Positions 34,523-47,298 are shown, numbered from the stretch's first letter. The stretch: 64,000 bases of DNA from Adineta steineri (GCA_905250115.1 CAJNOI010000113.1:62001-126000); one strand, 5' to 3'. A program made the numbers and translations. Notes: generated from the sequence alone by a model not told the origin.

Positions 34523-37359
34523 TCATTTTTGTAGTTTCATTGTCAAAAAAACAAATAAACATTTAATAATAAATCCTACAAGTTGAAATAAAAATCGTGG
34601 AGAAAATATTTTCCATAACATTAAATGTCGTCTTAATATAAATACACTTAATGATGTCATCAATAGTTTAAAACAATCAACAATTAGAATATGTTTTAAT
34701 AAATTTCCTTGATATTTCTTTGGAATCATTTTACGAATAAGAATAATATTTAATATCTGACCAGAAAATGTTTCAATAAGAACGAAAACTCCACGTACAA
34801 ATAATGAATTAATAATTGATGAAAGATAAATATGTAATGGCGTATTTATTGTTGGAAATGCTGCTGTCCAACGTATTTGTGAAAGAACTGGTTGATGGCC
34901 GGTTGCATAAAAAAAATAATCCGCTAATAATGATAACAAAAGTGGTAATGATTGATTATTCTTATTATTCTTAAAAATTATATAATATATAAAATATTGT
35001 AAAAATATCACAAATGAAAATCGATAACCAACTACAAATATAAGAATTGAATAAATCAATGTATCTATATGAGATGGTTTAAATAAAACAAAACAAAATT
35101 GAATGATAACACTCAAATAAAATATTGATAATGTATGAGATATATTAAACCAATAAGCAACAATGATTATATATGATATATAAGAATAATTTGAGCTTAA
35201 AATAAGAATAATAAACCAAGCAATTGATGCCATAAATGGAAGAAAATAATGAGAAGTATCTGAAGATTTTGATAATAACCATAGAGGATCAATACAATAT
35301 GGTTGTTGTTCTTCACGACAAATAAGAAATATTCGTGTTAAAAATAAAAGAAACGAAAGAAGAAATTTTTTGAAAATATTCATTTTTGTTATTAATATTA
35401 TTGTTTGAATAAGAAAATAAAGACATATTGCTTCATTAATAATAAAACTATTCGAAAATGATATTGCAAAATATATTAATGTAAGACTAATAGTAAAAAT
35501 TATATTTTTATAATCAATAGATTTTTTTGAAAATTCAAAATAAATAAATAGAAGTATTATACATGATAATAACATAATAATTAATCCAAGAACAATACGA
35601 AATATATTAAATGTTGACCATTGTCGACGAAAATGTGTTTGTAATTCAAATTTAAATTCATTAAATAAATTTTCAATTTGTGTTAAATTTCTTTCTCTAT
35701 CAAATGTTATAAATATTGTATGTAAACTAGCACGTAATTCATGTATTTTATCAGATAATTGAAGTGTTAATGAAATATGTTTTAAATAAATTTCCATTTG
35801 TTCAAAATTTAATTTCATTGCTAGATATCGTTGTTCTTTAGGTATGACATCAATAATCATCATACCTATATTTGAAAATGGTATTAATGTATGAAGAAAC
35901 CATGAAAGTGTTGGAACAAGATCGATTTGTGAAACAGTATATTGTTTATTATTAGATAATGAAAAATAATTGGGTTTATTTGTATAGAGAAACATTGCGG
36001 TTTCAATTTCATTTAATTCATCACCACCATGATCACCTTGTTGTGTCATACCATGATCACCAATAATCATTAGAAGTGATGAAATATTAGATTTATTTAT
36101 TGATAAAGTTATATTTCGAATTACTTCATCCATTTGATTTAATTTACGTTTCATTTCAATATGTAATGGACCATATCGATGACCACAATGATCAACACCT
36201 ACAAATATATAGAAACTCAAATATAAATAAAATGAAACTTACGAGGGAACTACCCGTGGTATCAAAAAGCTCTTTAGCTGAAATTTTGCCCACAAGTAGG
36301 AGATACATAGACTGGAAAAAGCCTGAAAGGAGATGTATCCAAGTTGGTGTTTGCCTAAGACATCGACTATTTATTGTATTTGTTCTATAGAGCCCTATCT
36401 GTGTGGTAAAATCAAAGTATAGAATTTAGGACGCAATGAGACAAGCTGGCTTACAAACTTTCAGAAATTTCTGAAAGACTGTCTCCCAGATACAAGCATA
36501 AAGACGCTTTCTTATGTATATTAGGTTTCACATGAATATTTTGACGGATTCATAGCTCAGAGATAATCTGTCTAAAATTTTTGAAACTTTGTAAGCAAGC
36601 TGGTCTCATTGAGGCCTTACTGTAAACAAAGTTTGAGGTCTAAATTCGACACTTTAATTTTACCGCACAGATAGGGCTCTATAGAACAAATACAATAAAT
36701 AGTCGATATCTCAGGCAAACACCAATTCGGACAAATATCCTTTTAGGCTTTTTCTAGTCTATGTATCCCCTTCTTGTGGGCAAAGTTTCAGCTTTTTAAT
36801 ACCTCGGGTAGTTCCCTCGTTAGATGAATAAATTCAAAGATTTAAATTTACCTAAAAAATGAGCAATAATAAATGATAATTGTTGATGATGTTGTGTATC
36901 TTCAATAACTGTCCATAAATGTTTAAGAATACCATTGTCAACTGTATCTAAATCATGAACATCAAATGATGGATAGACATGTAAATGTTTAAATGGTATA
37001 TTTGGATAAAGTGCTAACCATGTATCATCACCTAATAATGATATATTTCTTTGATAAGAATTTTCTTTTAATTGATTTAAAATATTATCTTCTTCAATTT
37101 CATATCCAATAAAATTATATGATACATCAATAAATGTTGGTAATGTTCCAGTTGTTAATGCTTTTAAACGTTGAAGTGTTGTTGTTGGTGGATCAGCAAT
37201 TAATTTAAATAGAACAGATTGTTTAGATTTTCTTTTAAGTAATTCTTTAATAAATGGCATTTGATTAAGATAAGTACTATTGATTAAATTATCATTTGGT
37301 TTAATAAAATCATAACGAAGTGCATCAATAACAATTAAAATTACTTGATTAAATTCAGT
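34523..37359 (-). CDS. PIGO: GPI ethanolamine phosphate transferase 3, 5' end lost in a gap
   Basis: Two exons are visible (36852-37359, open into the gap, and 34523-36198), joined in phase 1. The luminal alkaline-phosphatase-like domain shows LIVIDALRYD (metal-binding Asp), DPPTTTLQRLKALTTGTLP (nucleophile Thr region), GDDTW, AHFLG then VDHCGHRYGP, and GDHGMTQQGDHGG (metal ligands). The second exon continues with many transmembrane helices and ends with the diagnostic FYATGHQPVLSQIRWTAAFP and LRRHLMLWKIFSPRFLF. The enzyme adds ethanolamine phosphate to the third mannose of GPI anchors in the ER. The N-terminal transmembrane anchor must lie in the gap at 37360-37459. The middle membrane part is shorter than in vertebrates. 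The intron is enlarged by a 578 bp foldback element. Confidence 0.95.
36242..36819. mobile_element. Foldback MITE in the PIGO intron, 3 bp target duplication
   Basis: The two ends are inverted copies: CGAGGGAACTACCCG at the left and CGGGTAGTTCCCTCG at the right. Similarity continues inward for about 230 bp per arm (landmark CTATAGAACAAATACAATAA on the right arm), leaving a short centre. Direct TTA duplications flank it (36239-36241 and 36820-36822). Excising the element plus one TTA leaves a 72 nt intron, normal for this genome. A 3 bp TTA/TAA duplication fits PIF/Harbinger elements. There is no transposase, so it is non-autonomous. Confidence 0.9.
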
Positions 37360-37459
37360 NNNNNNNNNNNNNNNNNNNNNNNNNNNNNNNNNNNNNNNNN
37401 NNNNNNNNNNNNNNNNNNNNNNNNNNNNNNNNNNNNNNNNNNNNNNNNNNNNNNNNNNN
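37360..37459. other. Assembly gap (100 N)
   Basis: Separates the 5' end of PIGO from the broken 3' end of the NHL gene. Both flanking genes are cut by it. Confidence 0.95.
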
Positions 37460-37499
37460 ATATATCACAAATACGAGTGATAATAATCTAGGTCATACA

Positions 37500-40400
37500 T
37501 CACAGATTATGAAGCATAGACGAAGTATTTCCAGCAGTTCCTGTACCAGCAATAGTTGTTAATGTACTAGAACTATCATTCAACCATCTTTTGACAACCT
37601 GATGAAAATTAAACATTGAACAATAAAGAGTATCAGTAGTATCGACAAAGAGACCATAGCACGGTGTATTAACATACATGACAGGAACACTGGTGTTTCC
37701 ATTCAATGTCCATTTATCTACTCGATGGTAGAGTGCTCCATTGTCAACATAAATATCACCATAAGTTGTGACAAAAATAGAATAAGATGCTGAAAAATTA
37801 CCGTGAATTGTTTGTGTCCGATCGATACTATTATTGAACCATATCCGAATTTCATTATTTGCTCGATCAGCAACATAAATTGTGTCATTAGTATTGACAA
37901 AAATAGCCAAAGGAGATCCGATAACTGTACTGATATTAGTAAAAGTGAGTGCATCTGGATACCATGATGCATTTGAACAAAATTTTGGTTGGTTGTACGC
38001 AGGATCTAAAATAAAATAGATTCATTCACACATGAAACTCTTTGACTTTTGCTAGTAAACTATATGAAATATTTCATATGCCTTTTATGAAATAATCTGA
38101 ATTAACTTTTCATCAATATTGTAAAAAAATATCCTTAAAATTATTCAACTTAACGGAAATTACTTCTGTCACATATTCCAGCATAGGATACAAATATTTT
38201 ATATAATATTATTCAAAATTAACTGAAAAAAAGAATGCATGCTTCATTAATTACAGGATAAGTATTATAAATTGATTCTAGAAATTTTATTTGAAGTTTC
38301 TATATTATCATAAAATATCTGTTCAATAACAAACATTTTCTTTCTAGAAAGTTGGACTATAGATACTAATGAATTTAATTTTATAGAAGTATTTTTGATT
38401 ACATACCGAGAGTATTTTTTAATAGAATAAACTTTTGCACACGATTATTTGCGCAATCTGTGACAAATATATTTCCATAACTATCAAAGCCAAACGTTTG
38501 TGGCCAGTTTAGCTGATTGGATGCTGAACCCGGTTGAGTAGAACATCCAACTAAACATCGAAAACCATTCGGTCCTGATCCAACAATACGATGATTATGA
38601 TTATCCACAATAAAAATATAATTATCAGCATCTAAAGCAATTCCCATTGGTTTGTCTAATGTAATTGTAGGAGTTAGAGAGCTATCTCCTGCTATTGTGA
38701 TTGCATCTAATTGTCTTGATCTAAATAATTGAATTCTATCATTGTAACGATCTGCTACATACAAATCAAAGTTGGTATTAACATAAACTGCATAAGGACC
38801 ATAGAGCATATTCGAAGTACTTCCGGCGCAGCCTGTTCCCGCAATAATTGTTGTTATGTTTGACATAGTATTCAATGATTTTGTGACAACCTGATTCTGA
38901 TCACCCAATGCACAGTAAAGAGTATTATTGATATCAATAAAAAGACCCCAGCACGATGAATTAACATACATGACAGGAACACTAGTATTTCCATTCAATA
39001 CCCATTTATCAACTCGACCATTCATTGCTCCATTGTCGATATAAATATCACCATTAATTGTAACGAAAACGAAATGAGGATCTAAGAAATTACCGGAAAT
39101 CGTTCGTGATAGACTAATGCTATTATTCAACCATATTTGTATTCGACCAGATGGCGAATTAACAGCATATATGCTGTTATGAGTATCGACATAAATACCC
39201 CAAGGATTTCTACCAACTGTACTACTATCTGCAAAAGTAATTGCATTAGCACTCCATGAAGCCGATGCATCGAATTTAGGTCGATTGTATGAAATAGCTA
39301 AAGAAAGAAAACAAATCTCACTAGAAACTTTATTAAATACAATGTGAAATGAAAAAAGAAGCCATACTAAATATTTGATAAAACAATAAAAAATTCTGGG
39401 GATAGATATTTTATATATAATTAAAAAAGTATCAAACCAATGATACTTACCGTTAGTTCGGGGCAATGTTATTATATTATTTGATTGAGTTGTATTGAAT
39501 GATGTATTTACTAAAATTTTAATAATTTTATTAGAATAAAAAAAACATATTCTTTTACCATTCGCTATAGTTGATGTTATTGTTTCACCTAAAAAACAAA
39601 ATTATATTACAAAATGAAGTTTTTCTCGTAAAAGAAAACAATAAAACAGTTTTCCCTTTTACATAAGTCTACATTTAAATCAAAGAAAGATTTTTAATTT
39701 ATAAGCGTACCACACAAATTTGTTGATAATATAAATTTTTGCACTCTGTTGTTTCCAGAATCTGTAACATACATATTACCATAACTATCAAAACTTAGTA
39801 TTTTCGGAGTAGTTAGTTGATTTGCTGCTGAACCACTTAAACCAGAACATCCAACTAAACATCGAAAACCATTTGGTCCTGATCCAACAATACGATTATT
39901 GTTGCAATCCACAATATAGAGATAATTATCAGCATCGAGAACAATTCCAGTTGGTCCATTGAGTGCAATTGTAGTATTTAATGATCCTGCTCCTGCTACT
40001 GTGATTGCATTTAATTGTCCTGATTGAAATAATTGTATTCTATTATTGAAATAATCTGCTACATATAAATCAAAATTAGTATTAACATAGATTCCATAAG
40101 GACTACTTAGCATAGACGAAGTACTTCCAGCATTTCCTGTACCTGCAACGATTGTTAATGCATTTGAAATAACATCTAATGATTTTATAACAATTTGATG
40201 AGAATTTTTCATGGAACAGTAAAGATTATTGTTCATATCGATAAAAATATCATAACATTTTGTGCATGTATACATTATTGAAATACCAACTGTTGAATTT
40301 AATGTCCATTTATTAATTCGACCGATTGAATTATCACTATCAACATAAATTTCACCTGCTGTTGTAACGAAGAGACCAATGGGACTTGATATATTACCAG

Positions 40401-41057
40401 AAATATTTTTGATTGGTATAGTATTTCCTTCATGCCAGACAAGAACACTATTAACTGCTTGACTAGTAACATAGATCGTATTGTTTGTATTGATAAAAAT
40501 ATCGCGAGGTTGCGGACCCATCATACTCATATTTGCGAAAGTCGTAGCATTCGGATACCATGATGCATTCGAACAAAATTTCGGCCGATTATAAGAAAGA
40601 GCTAAATAATCAAGATATGAACAAAATTATTTTTTCGTAATCTGATACAAAAATATCTAACTACGGTAATAGTCATAATCTTCATTTTGACTTTTCATAA
40701 CTCGAAACTATCTTTTAAATATTCTTTTAATTTTGATTGCTTTAGTGATACATATGATAATCAGTGAATTTCGCATTTAGCTGTTATGTGCATAGGTTCG
40801 TAACAATAGTCACCCCATAAACAAAGGGATGAAGCATAAGGCTCCAGTGATTTACAAGTATTAATTAATTGAAACTTCTAGAGAATGATTTTAAATTTAA
40901 AAAAAAAGAACAGTAGGTTTCATTGTATTATTTTGGATCAACTGATATTGAGAAATAATTTCAGTAAAATTTAAGAAAAACTATGTATTTATTTACCCGA
41001 TACTTGTCCAATGACGATTATAATGACCCAAATACCCATATAAGCGATAGATAACAT
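37500..41057 (-). CDS. Secreted multi-module NHL-repeat protein, last module broken at a gap
   Basis: Exon 1 (40997-41057) encodes a signal peptide (MLSIAYMGIWVIIVIIGQVSG). Two large exons (39711-40601 and 38407-39297), each exactly 891 nt and both phase 1, encode full modules. Each module starts with a YNRPKF-x-x-x-ASW cap and holds six NHL blades with motifs such as LYVADYFNNRIQLF and NRIVGSGPNGFRCLVGC. A 30 nt exon (39559-39588) and a 60 nt exon (39451-39510), both phase 1, encode a Thr/Asn-rich linker between the modules. A third module starts at 38004 (YNQPKFCSNASW), but after three blades the frame meets a stop at 37500, 40 bases from the gap. NHL propellers bind proteins, RNA or carbohydrates. 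This one is extracellular; ligand unknown. Confidence 0.85.
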
Positions 41058-41250
41058 GATGAACATATTTATTAGAAGAAAATGCAAATAATAATAATAA
41101 TTGTATCTTCTATATATTTCTCTCTTTACTTATATTTACTAAACTCAAATATTAGTTTTTTCAACATAAATTAATTATGAAAAAAAGAGCAAAACAAATT
41201 CATTAAATATTCTTTGAACAAATTTGTCAATTTATCGATTCAAAATTTTA

Positions 41251-41293
<43 letters not shown>

Positions 41294-42410
41294 TTTTATG
41301 CAATACAACTAATGTTCATTGTTAGTTCTTTCATTTCATTAGAAAATTGAATAAATATATTCGTTGAAATTTGAATTTCATGAAGTATCATAGAAATGCA
41401 ATATTTTATACGATAACAACTTCCCTCGATTCTCGTTTGTTTATTCACAAATATTATAATTTATTCTTGTTCTCGTTTTACTCTACTTTTAAAATATCTA
41501 TATTTATTAATTATTCTAATTGATGATACAGTTTGTTAAGTAGATATATTTGAAATGCTATCAGATGAACATTCATTAATATATGAAAAAAATTAGATAC
41601 ACAGGTTGAACAATACGATCCGTATACTGATGTACTGTACGATATACAACATCGTATTTCTTTGTCCATGATATGATTTATTTACAATGGTGAACCAGCC
41701 GCTTTTTTTCATCATTGACCTAGTTATAACTAAAAAAATTTGTAAAACACTAATATTTGATGTTGTTTCCGTTGTGATCGGAGGTAGAATAAACGAAAGA
41801 CCGAGAGAAAATAGTTTCGGGTAATATGACAATAGAATCAATAGATCGTTCATACAATTTGTAGCATCATCAATATATTTACTTTGCCATTTCATTATTT
41901 ATCAAATTTTATTTTTTTCTCATTTGTCTTTTACCGTTATTTTATTTGTATTTGTTTTCGTTATTCTTTTGTTAACTATACGATGACATATCTGAAAACA
42001 ATTGTAACGATAGAAAAAGTACAAAGTATTAGGTCAATCAATATATCCGTTATTGTGTAGTAGTTTTTTTTACAATAAACTGAAGTATTTGTAATTGTTC
42101 GAATTATTATAACTGTTTATATGGATAGAAAAAAACGCTAAAAGATTTGTTACTTTGGGAAATAATGTTAATAGTTATCTTAATATACAAATAAGTGTTT
42201 AATCATAAACTTAAGTTGATTATATTGAATATTCAGAAAGTCTAGTAATGTATTATCTTGAATGAACTCTAAAATTGTTGGTTTTTACAATCTGAATAGA
42301 TTTATTGATGTTGTTTTTCTATGTAGCTATTTAAGAGGAAGAAATATACAGAGAGCTTTCCGTTTTTTATTTTAACTAGACACCCAAGATAAAAAAATGT
42401 TGTCAAACAT
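41058..42410. other. Intergenic with a TA microsatellite
   Basis: Holds a (TA)n run at about 41254-41290. A 100-codon frame on the minus strand (41593-41895) has hydrophobic stretches but no recognisable family and is not called. Confidence 0.45.
41254..41290. repeat. TA dinucleotide microsatellite
   Basis: About 18 uninterrupted TA units. Confidence 0.9.
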
Positions 42411-42450
42411 CTTGAGAGTGTGAATATTATATTCATTTCATACTCTAACT
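42411..42450. repeat. Telomere-like foldback element E9 (degenerate)
   Basis: CTTGAGAGTGTGAATATTAT on the left, then ATTCATTTCATACTC on the right. It keeps the shared spacer but has lost most TGTGGG units. Confidence 0.65.
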
Positions 42451-43371
42451 TGGTTTTAAAACTTCATTAAATGAATTCTCTGTTCATTCAACAAAGGTAT
42501 TTATATCACAATTTAAATAAAAATATTCTATTATCGTCAAAACTAATGTCATCTTCATTTAGAAAAAACTTCTTCTTTTGTAACTGAAATATTGTTATAT
42601 AGGCGATTAATAAATCGTATGATAAATAGAATCGTTTATTAAAATTAAAAATAATACAAAAATCATTTGTATTAATTTCAACACAAATATGTAAATATGA
42701 ACATTAAACCTAATGATCATATTCAAATATCTTTAATCAAACAGAATTGAGAATCGTTTAGATATAGTTTTTTTCATATCCTGAAGAATTTGATTTTTCA
42801 GTAAAATGATGTTTTCAAAAAGAGTTCATTTGTGATAAAATGGAAGCATAGATATAAGGAATATTGACAGTGTTGATGGTGTTCGTAGTTTCCACAGTAT
42901 CACATCGATTACCAAATTAGTGTTCTGCATCTTGATTAATTGTTTTTGAATTTTAAGTAGCTAAAATAGATTCTTGTTTTTTTTTGAAACCGGATGGATT
43001 TTATTCTGTCTTTTTACCGTTATAAAAGAATTTAAGAAAACTAAAGTTATGATATACGACTCTTACTGGTAAACTTGTTAGTGTGTTTTTACTTCCATAT
43101 TTTATTGTTTCTTTTGGGTAAAAGTTAGCATCAGTTTAAATCTGCCGCAAAATCAAATTCCCTTAACACCTTTTTTTTAATAAAATTCTCTTTTTATTTA
43201 TAAAGAAATGTCTGATGTAAAGAATATATATGTAAATACGAAATTCTATTCTACTTATTTATTTATTTTAAAAAAAGGAATATTTATTAGTTATATATTA
43301 AATAAAAATAAAAAATAAAAACCTATCTGCTAATTGACAATAAAAAAGATTGAAAATATTTTCCTTCAATG
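42451..43371. other. Intergenic
   Basis: AT-rich; nothing recognised. Confidence 0.45.
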
Positions 43372-43420
43372 ATCTTGAGGATAGATGTGGGTGTTCTTTC
43401 CATCTCATACCCACACCCTG
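43372..43420. repeat. Telomere-like foldback element E10
   Basis: ATCTTGAGGATAGATGTGGG on the left, TTCCATCTCATACCC and ACACCCTG on the right. It lies 450 bases upstream of the intact receptor gene. Confidence 0.75.
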
Positions 43421-43871
43421 CTAAACACACTAATGATTCAGATTTATTGTGCCTCACCTGTTTGTTTAAAAGATTACGACAGTTTATATTATTTTCGATA
43501 CTCTTTTGACCTCATATAAAAAACGCATTGACCGAACATTATATATATAGATTTCAAGCTTTTTCTTTTTTCTAAATTTTTTATAAGCTACATGTTATAC
43601 AAAAGAATGTCTATCGTTATTGTATACTTTAACAATGCAATTTATTTTAATTATTTAACTTATGACTAGATAATGAAATGATGGAAAAAGTTTTTATTCT
43701 TTTATAGACAACTGATGATAGTTTCTTGTTTTTTCTTTTATACAATAAATTTACCGTGACATTTAGTCGTATATTCTACATTTGAGAATATAAGATCCTA
43801 TGAGAGGATTAAAATACGATTGACATAACGTCCTTTATTCTTAATTCTATTCATCGATACATTCGGAGTTC
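43421..43871. other. Upstream region of the receptor gene
   Basis: Likely promoter; no motif assigned. Confidence 0.4.
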
Positions 43872-44867
43872 ATGGCTGATATTGTTTATAATGATAGTTC
43901 TATTAATGATATTGAAGACAATTACACAACATCGTATTCATATCCAGAAGCATCCGTATCAGCAACAGCTCGTTTTTGGATTCTTGTTTTTTTCGAGATT
44001 CCATCTATTTTCTGTTCTATTTTTTTACTCTATAATCTTTATTTCGATCGGACATTACGTCAAGTACTCAATAATCATGTTATTATTGTTATTCTTATTG
44101 TTGGACTCTTCTCACAAGCTACAGATATTTCTAATTATCTTACTTACCTTCGTCTTGGCTATGTCTGGCCACAAACAGTAATAAATTGTTATATTTGGTG
44201 GTTTGTAGGTGCAACTGCTTATAATCTATTGGGTATGTTAATGGCATGGACTACAATTGAGAGACATATTATAATATTTCATCATCAATGGCTTAATACT
44301 CAGAAAAAACGTATTTGTATTCATTATATTCCATTAATAAGCATTATTTCATATGCTTGTATTTTTTATATTGTCTGTGTTTTCTTTGTATCTTGTGACA
44401 GTACACCATATTATACAGAATATTGGTGCTATGGTCCATGTTACTTAGGAATATTTGGTCTTAATATATATGATACATTCGTAAACGGTATATTGCCATC
44501 AATTTTAATCATAATTTTCAATATTTTATTAGTTATTCGTGTTATCAGACAAAAACAACGTCTTCGTCAACAAATACAATGGTATAAATATCGAAGAATG
44601 ATTATACAAGTAGTATCATGTTCACTACTATATCTTTTATTTAATATTCCTCTAATGAGTATGTATCTTGGTCTGATATTTGGTTTACCGTATGGTGCAA
44701 CTGGTGAATTTGAAATATTTATATATTTTTTTGCTTATTTTATTCCCGTCTTAATGCCATTCATATGTCTTGGATCATCAAAAGAAATTTGGATAAAAAT
44801 GAAAAAAATGGTGAGAATTCAACATATAATAAACAAAGTTTCTCCACAAGTATTACAGCATAATTAA
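43872..44867 (+). CDS. Rhodopsin-like 7TM receptor, intact
   Basis: Intronless, 331 residues. The extracellular N-terminus is acidic with NDSS and NYTT sequons. Seven hydrophobic segments follow. TM2 has NNHVIIVILIVGLFSQ, TM3 is followed by TIERHIIIFH (ERH at the DRY position), and cysteines in ECL1 and ECL2 allow the usual disulfide. TM6 has LYLLFNIPLM. TM7 ends PFICLGSSKEIW and lacks a canonical NPxxY. It is a paralogue of the gapped receptor at 664-1806, about 42 kb away and on the other strand. Peptide-type class A receptors of this shape are heavily expanded in rotifers; ligand unknown. Confidence 0.88.
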   Translation: MADIVYNDSSINDIEDNYTTSYSYPEASVSATARFWILVFFEIPSIFCSIFLLYNLYFDRTLRQVLNNHVIIVILIVGLFSQATDISNYLTYLRLGYVWPQTVINCYIWWFVGATAYNLLGMLMAWTTIERHIIIFHHQWLNTQKKRICIHYIPLISIISYACIFYIVCVFFVSCDSTPYYTEYWCYGPCYLGIFGLNIYDTFVNGILPSILIIIFNILLVIRVIRQKQRLRQQIQWYKYRRMIIQVVSCSLLYLLFNIPLMSMYLGLIFGLPYGATGEFEIFIYFFAYFIPVLMPFICLGSSKEIWIKMKKMVRIQHIINKVSPQVLQHN

Positions 44868-45643
44868 TAAGTATGACATATTATTATTGACTTAATTCAC
44901 ATTCTCAATATTCATATATGTATGTTGTATTGTATAGTCGTTTTTCTTTTTACTAGAATTTTTTTATATATAAACACAATTTAAAAAAGCGAACAATAGT
45001 TTTATATAATATTTGCAAGTCTACATAATCTGACAAAACGTAATGAATGTGTGCAGGGTTTTTTCATGGGAGACGAAGTCAAGGTTTGTTATAACGACAT
45101 TTTAATCTAGGTCAAAAAGTTTTTTTCATATATCATCTTTAACAGAATATATTATTAATAACTATGTCACTTCGTATTTAACAATATGAGCAATAATAAA
45201 ATATTTAAAAAAAAATTTCTTTCATTTATTATATGCTTTAGGATATATTAACATACATTTTAATCATCATTATAATGGTTGAATGAATGACTTATGCATT
45301 CATAACTTTATTTTTAACTCTTTTCTTTTAAATTTTTTCTATTCTTTTAATGCTCTATTAATTATGTTTCGAGCTCTTATACTTATGTTTTTCTAAATTA
45401 TATCTAGTCTCTAGAAAAGACTATCCACTTGATAGAATATACCAAAGGTTAAAGTAGATTATGCTATATTTAACGAAGACGAATCCTAAGAGAACTTTTT
45501 ATTTCAAATTGTTAAATAGTTTAGTAGAATAGATTTTATTTATATGAATAAAACAATCTTTGAATTATTGATATTGAAAAGTTGATTGTGTATGTTTGTT
45601 GAATAGTATTGTTCACTCTAGTAGGTGCTATAATAGTAACTGT
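44868..45643. other. Intergenic
   Basis: 3' side of the receptor; nothing recognised. Confidence 0.45.
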
Positions 45644-45946
45644 TTAAAAGTCATCTCGATTTGTTGTTGATTGAGTTCCAACACGATTATTAACAGGTTG
45701 CTTCATACGAAAGAGTGTGCATAGAATTAACATAAGTTCTTCTCTGCAAACATCGAGTACCAATTATATATAATAAAACTGGAACTATTAGAAGTATAAG
45801 TTAATATTTCAGTGATATCGGTAATTAAGAAAAAGAGCGATGCTATTTTATAAGAAAGTGACATTATTCCTGACAAATATATTATACTTGCTGATAAATT
45901 AAGCACAATATAAATGTTTATTTGTAGTAGAAGCATACTCAATGAT
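45644..45946 (-). pseudogene. 7TM receptor remnant (TM6-TM7 and tail), frameshifted
   Basis: One frame reads LILTDI-like TM6/TM7 sequence with TYTSNSSSFIIY, the usual end of a peptide-receptor TM7. The tail continues only in another frame as REELMLILCTLFRMKQPV, matching the short amphipathic helix 8 seen in these receptors. A frameshift therefore lies near 45770. TM1-TM5 are absent. It is oriented like the intact receptor just upstream at 46136-47298, consistent with decay after tandem duplication. Confidence 0.6.
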
Positions 45947-46135
45947 GTTATCGGTATACATATGCTAACATAACAGTTTAATTAATAAAGTTAGAAATTA
46001 TTTTATTTTGTATTAAATCAGTTGAAAAACTGTAATAGAAAAGATAAATACTACTTGTTCAATACAATCATAATTATTTTGAGGAAAAAAAAGTCAAAAA
46101 ACATTTGAATGTGTTCATTATAAAAGTCCCTGGAG

Positions 46136-47298
46136 TTATTGAAGAGTACCAGCTGTTCTTGTTTGCACTGAATTTTCTATAATAGCAGCTACAGGTATCA
46201 CTCTATTTCGTTTCCATTTTGATATAACAATAGTTTTCAATTGAGGTGTCATAATAATCATTAATATACTTAGTAGTATCATAGATAGTTCAAATGAAAA
46301 CCATGTGACACGATAATTGAGAGTTAGTTCATTTCCTGTGATATAATTGATGACCAACAGAATCATGCCCGGCGCTCCCAGAGTAAATAATATACTATTA
46401 AGAATTATAATGCGTCGAATGACAACAAAATCTCGCGCTTGTCGACGTTTGACAGCTATCGTCTGATTAGTTGATTGTTGACGAATATGTGTCGTTATAT
46501 GAATATAAATAACTAATAAAGAAAAAATAGGCAGTCCATACATAAAAACTATTATCCAAACAGTGCCGAGAATATTGTGATTTGGTATAAAACACTGATA
46601 TAAATCAGGTATATAAATAATATCATGACGAATAATTAGTGGACACATAATTAAACAAGCACTAATAAGTTGAACTGGTACTGCGATAATATAAAGCCAA
46701 TATATTTGAAACCATCTGTATGTTGGATATACAATACGGCAAAGTCGGTATAAAGCCTAAATTAGTGGAGATATATCATTTCTTAAAGTTAGTATAGTAT
46801 TAAATATAATTCTAGCTTTCCTACATACAACTATTTCATACAAAGATTCTCAGAAACCATCTCAATTTGGTATTACACGGTAGTCAAGTTTACAAACCAA
46901 TAGTCATAATTAACTGTGTTTTTAGGATTTATAGAATAACTTCACGTATTATTTATACGTACTTGAGTAACGAATCCATAATATAAAGTATAGATAAAAA
47001 TAAGATTAAGGTATCCAAAAAATATACATTGTGTTGAATCAAAATTTAGACCATAAAGATCACCTAACAATGTTTGAATATTTAGTAGAAGTAACATAGT
47101 TGAACAAAGAAAAATACAAAGATAAATATTAGCACATAAGATGAAAGTAATTCTTTCTTCTTGTTTTATTCGATTATTATGTTGATGATAAATAATAATA
47201 AAGAAGACAATAGTTGACATTATACTAGCTATTGAACCATGAATGACTGTAAGTAAAGGTAATACAAAACCTGCTGTGAAAGTCGTCTCGTTATTCAT
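46136..47298 (-). CDS. Rhodopsin-like 7TM receptor, two exons
   Basis: Exons 46963-47298 and 46136-46756 join in phase 0 to give 318 residues. TM1 starts about residue 10, TM2 has ILCANIYLCIFLCS, and the intron falls after TM3. ALYRLCRIVYPTY corresponds to the DRY region. TM4 and TM5 follow, and ICL3 is rich in Gln, Arg and Lys (KRRQARDFVV). TM6 has LGAPGMILLV and TM7 ends TPQLKTIV. It differs from the ERH-type receptors at 664 and 43872 and belongs to the same subgroup as the broken copy at 58370-59143 (shared intron position, KRRQ loop and TARTP-like tail). Confidence 0.85.

Noticed and set aside
41593..41895. A 100-codon hydrophobic minus-strand frame
   Set aside because: No recognisable family, no splice partners, AT-rich composition; could be chance.
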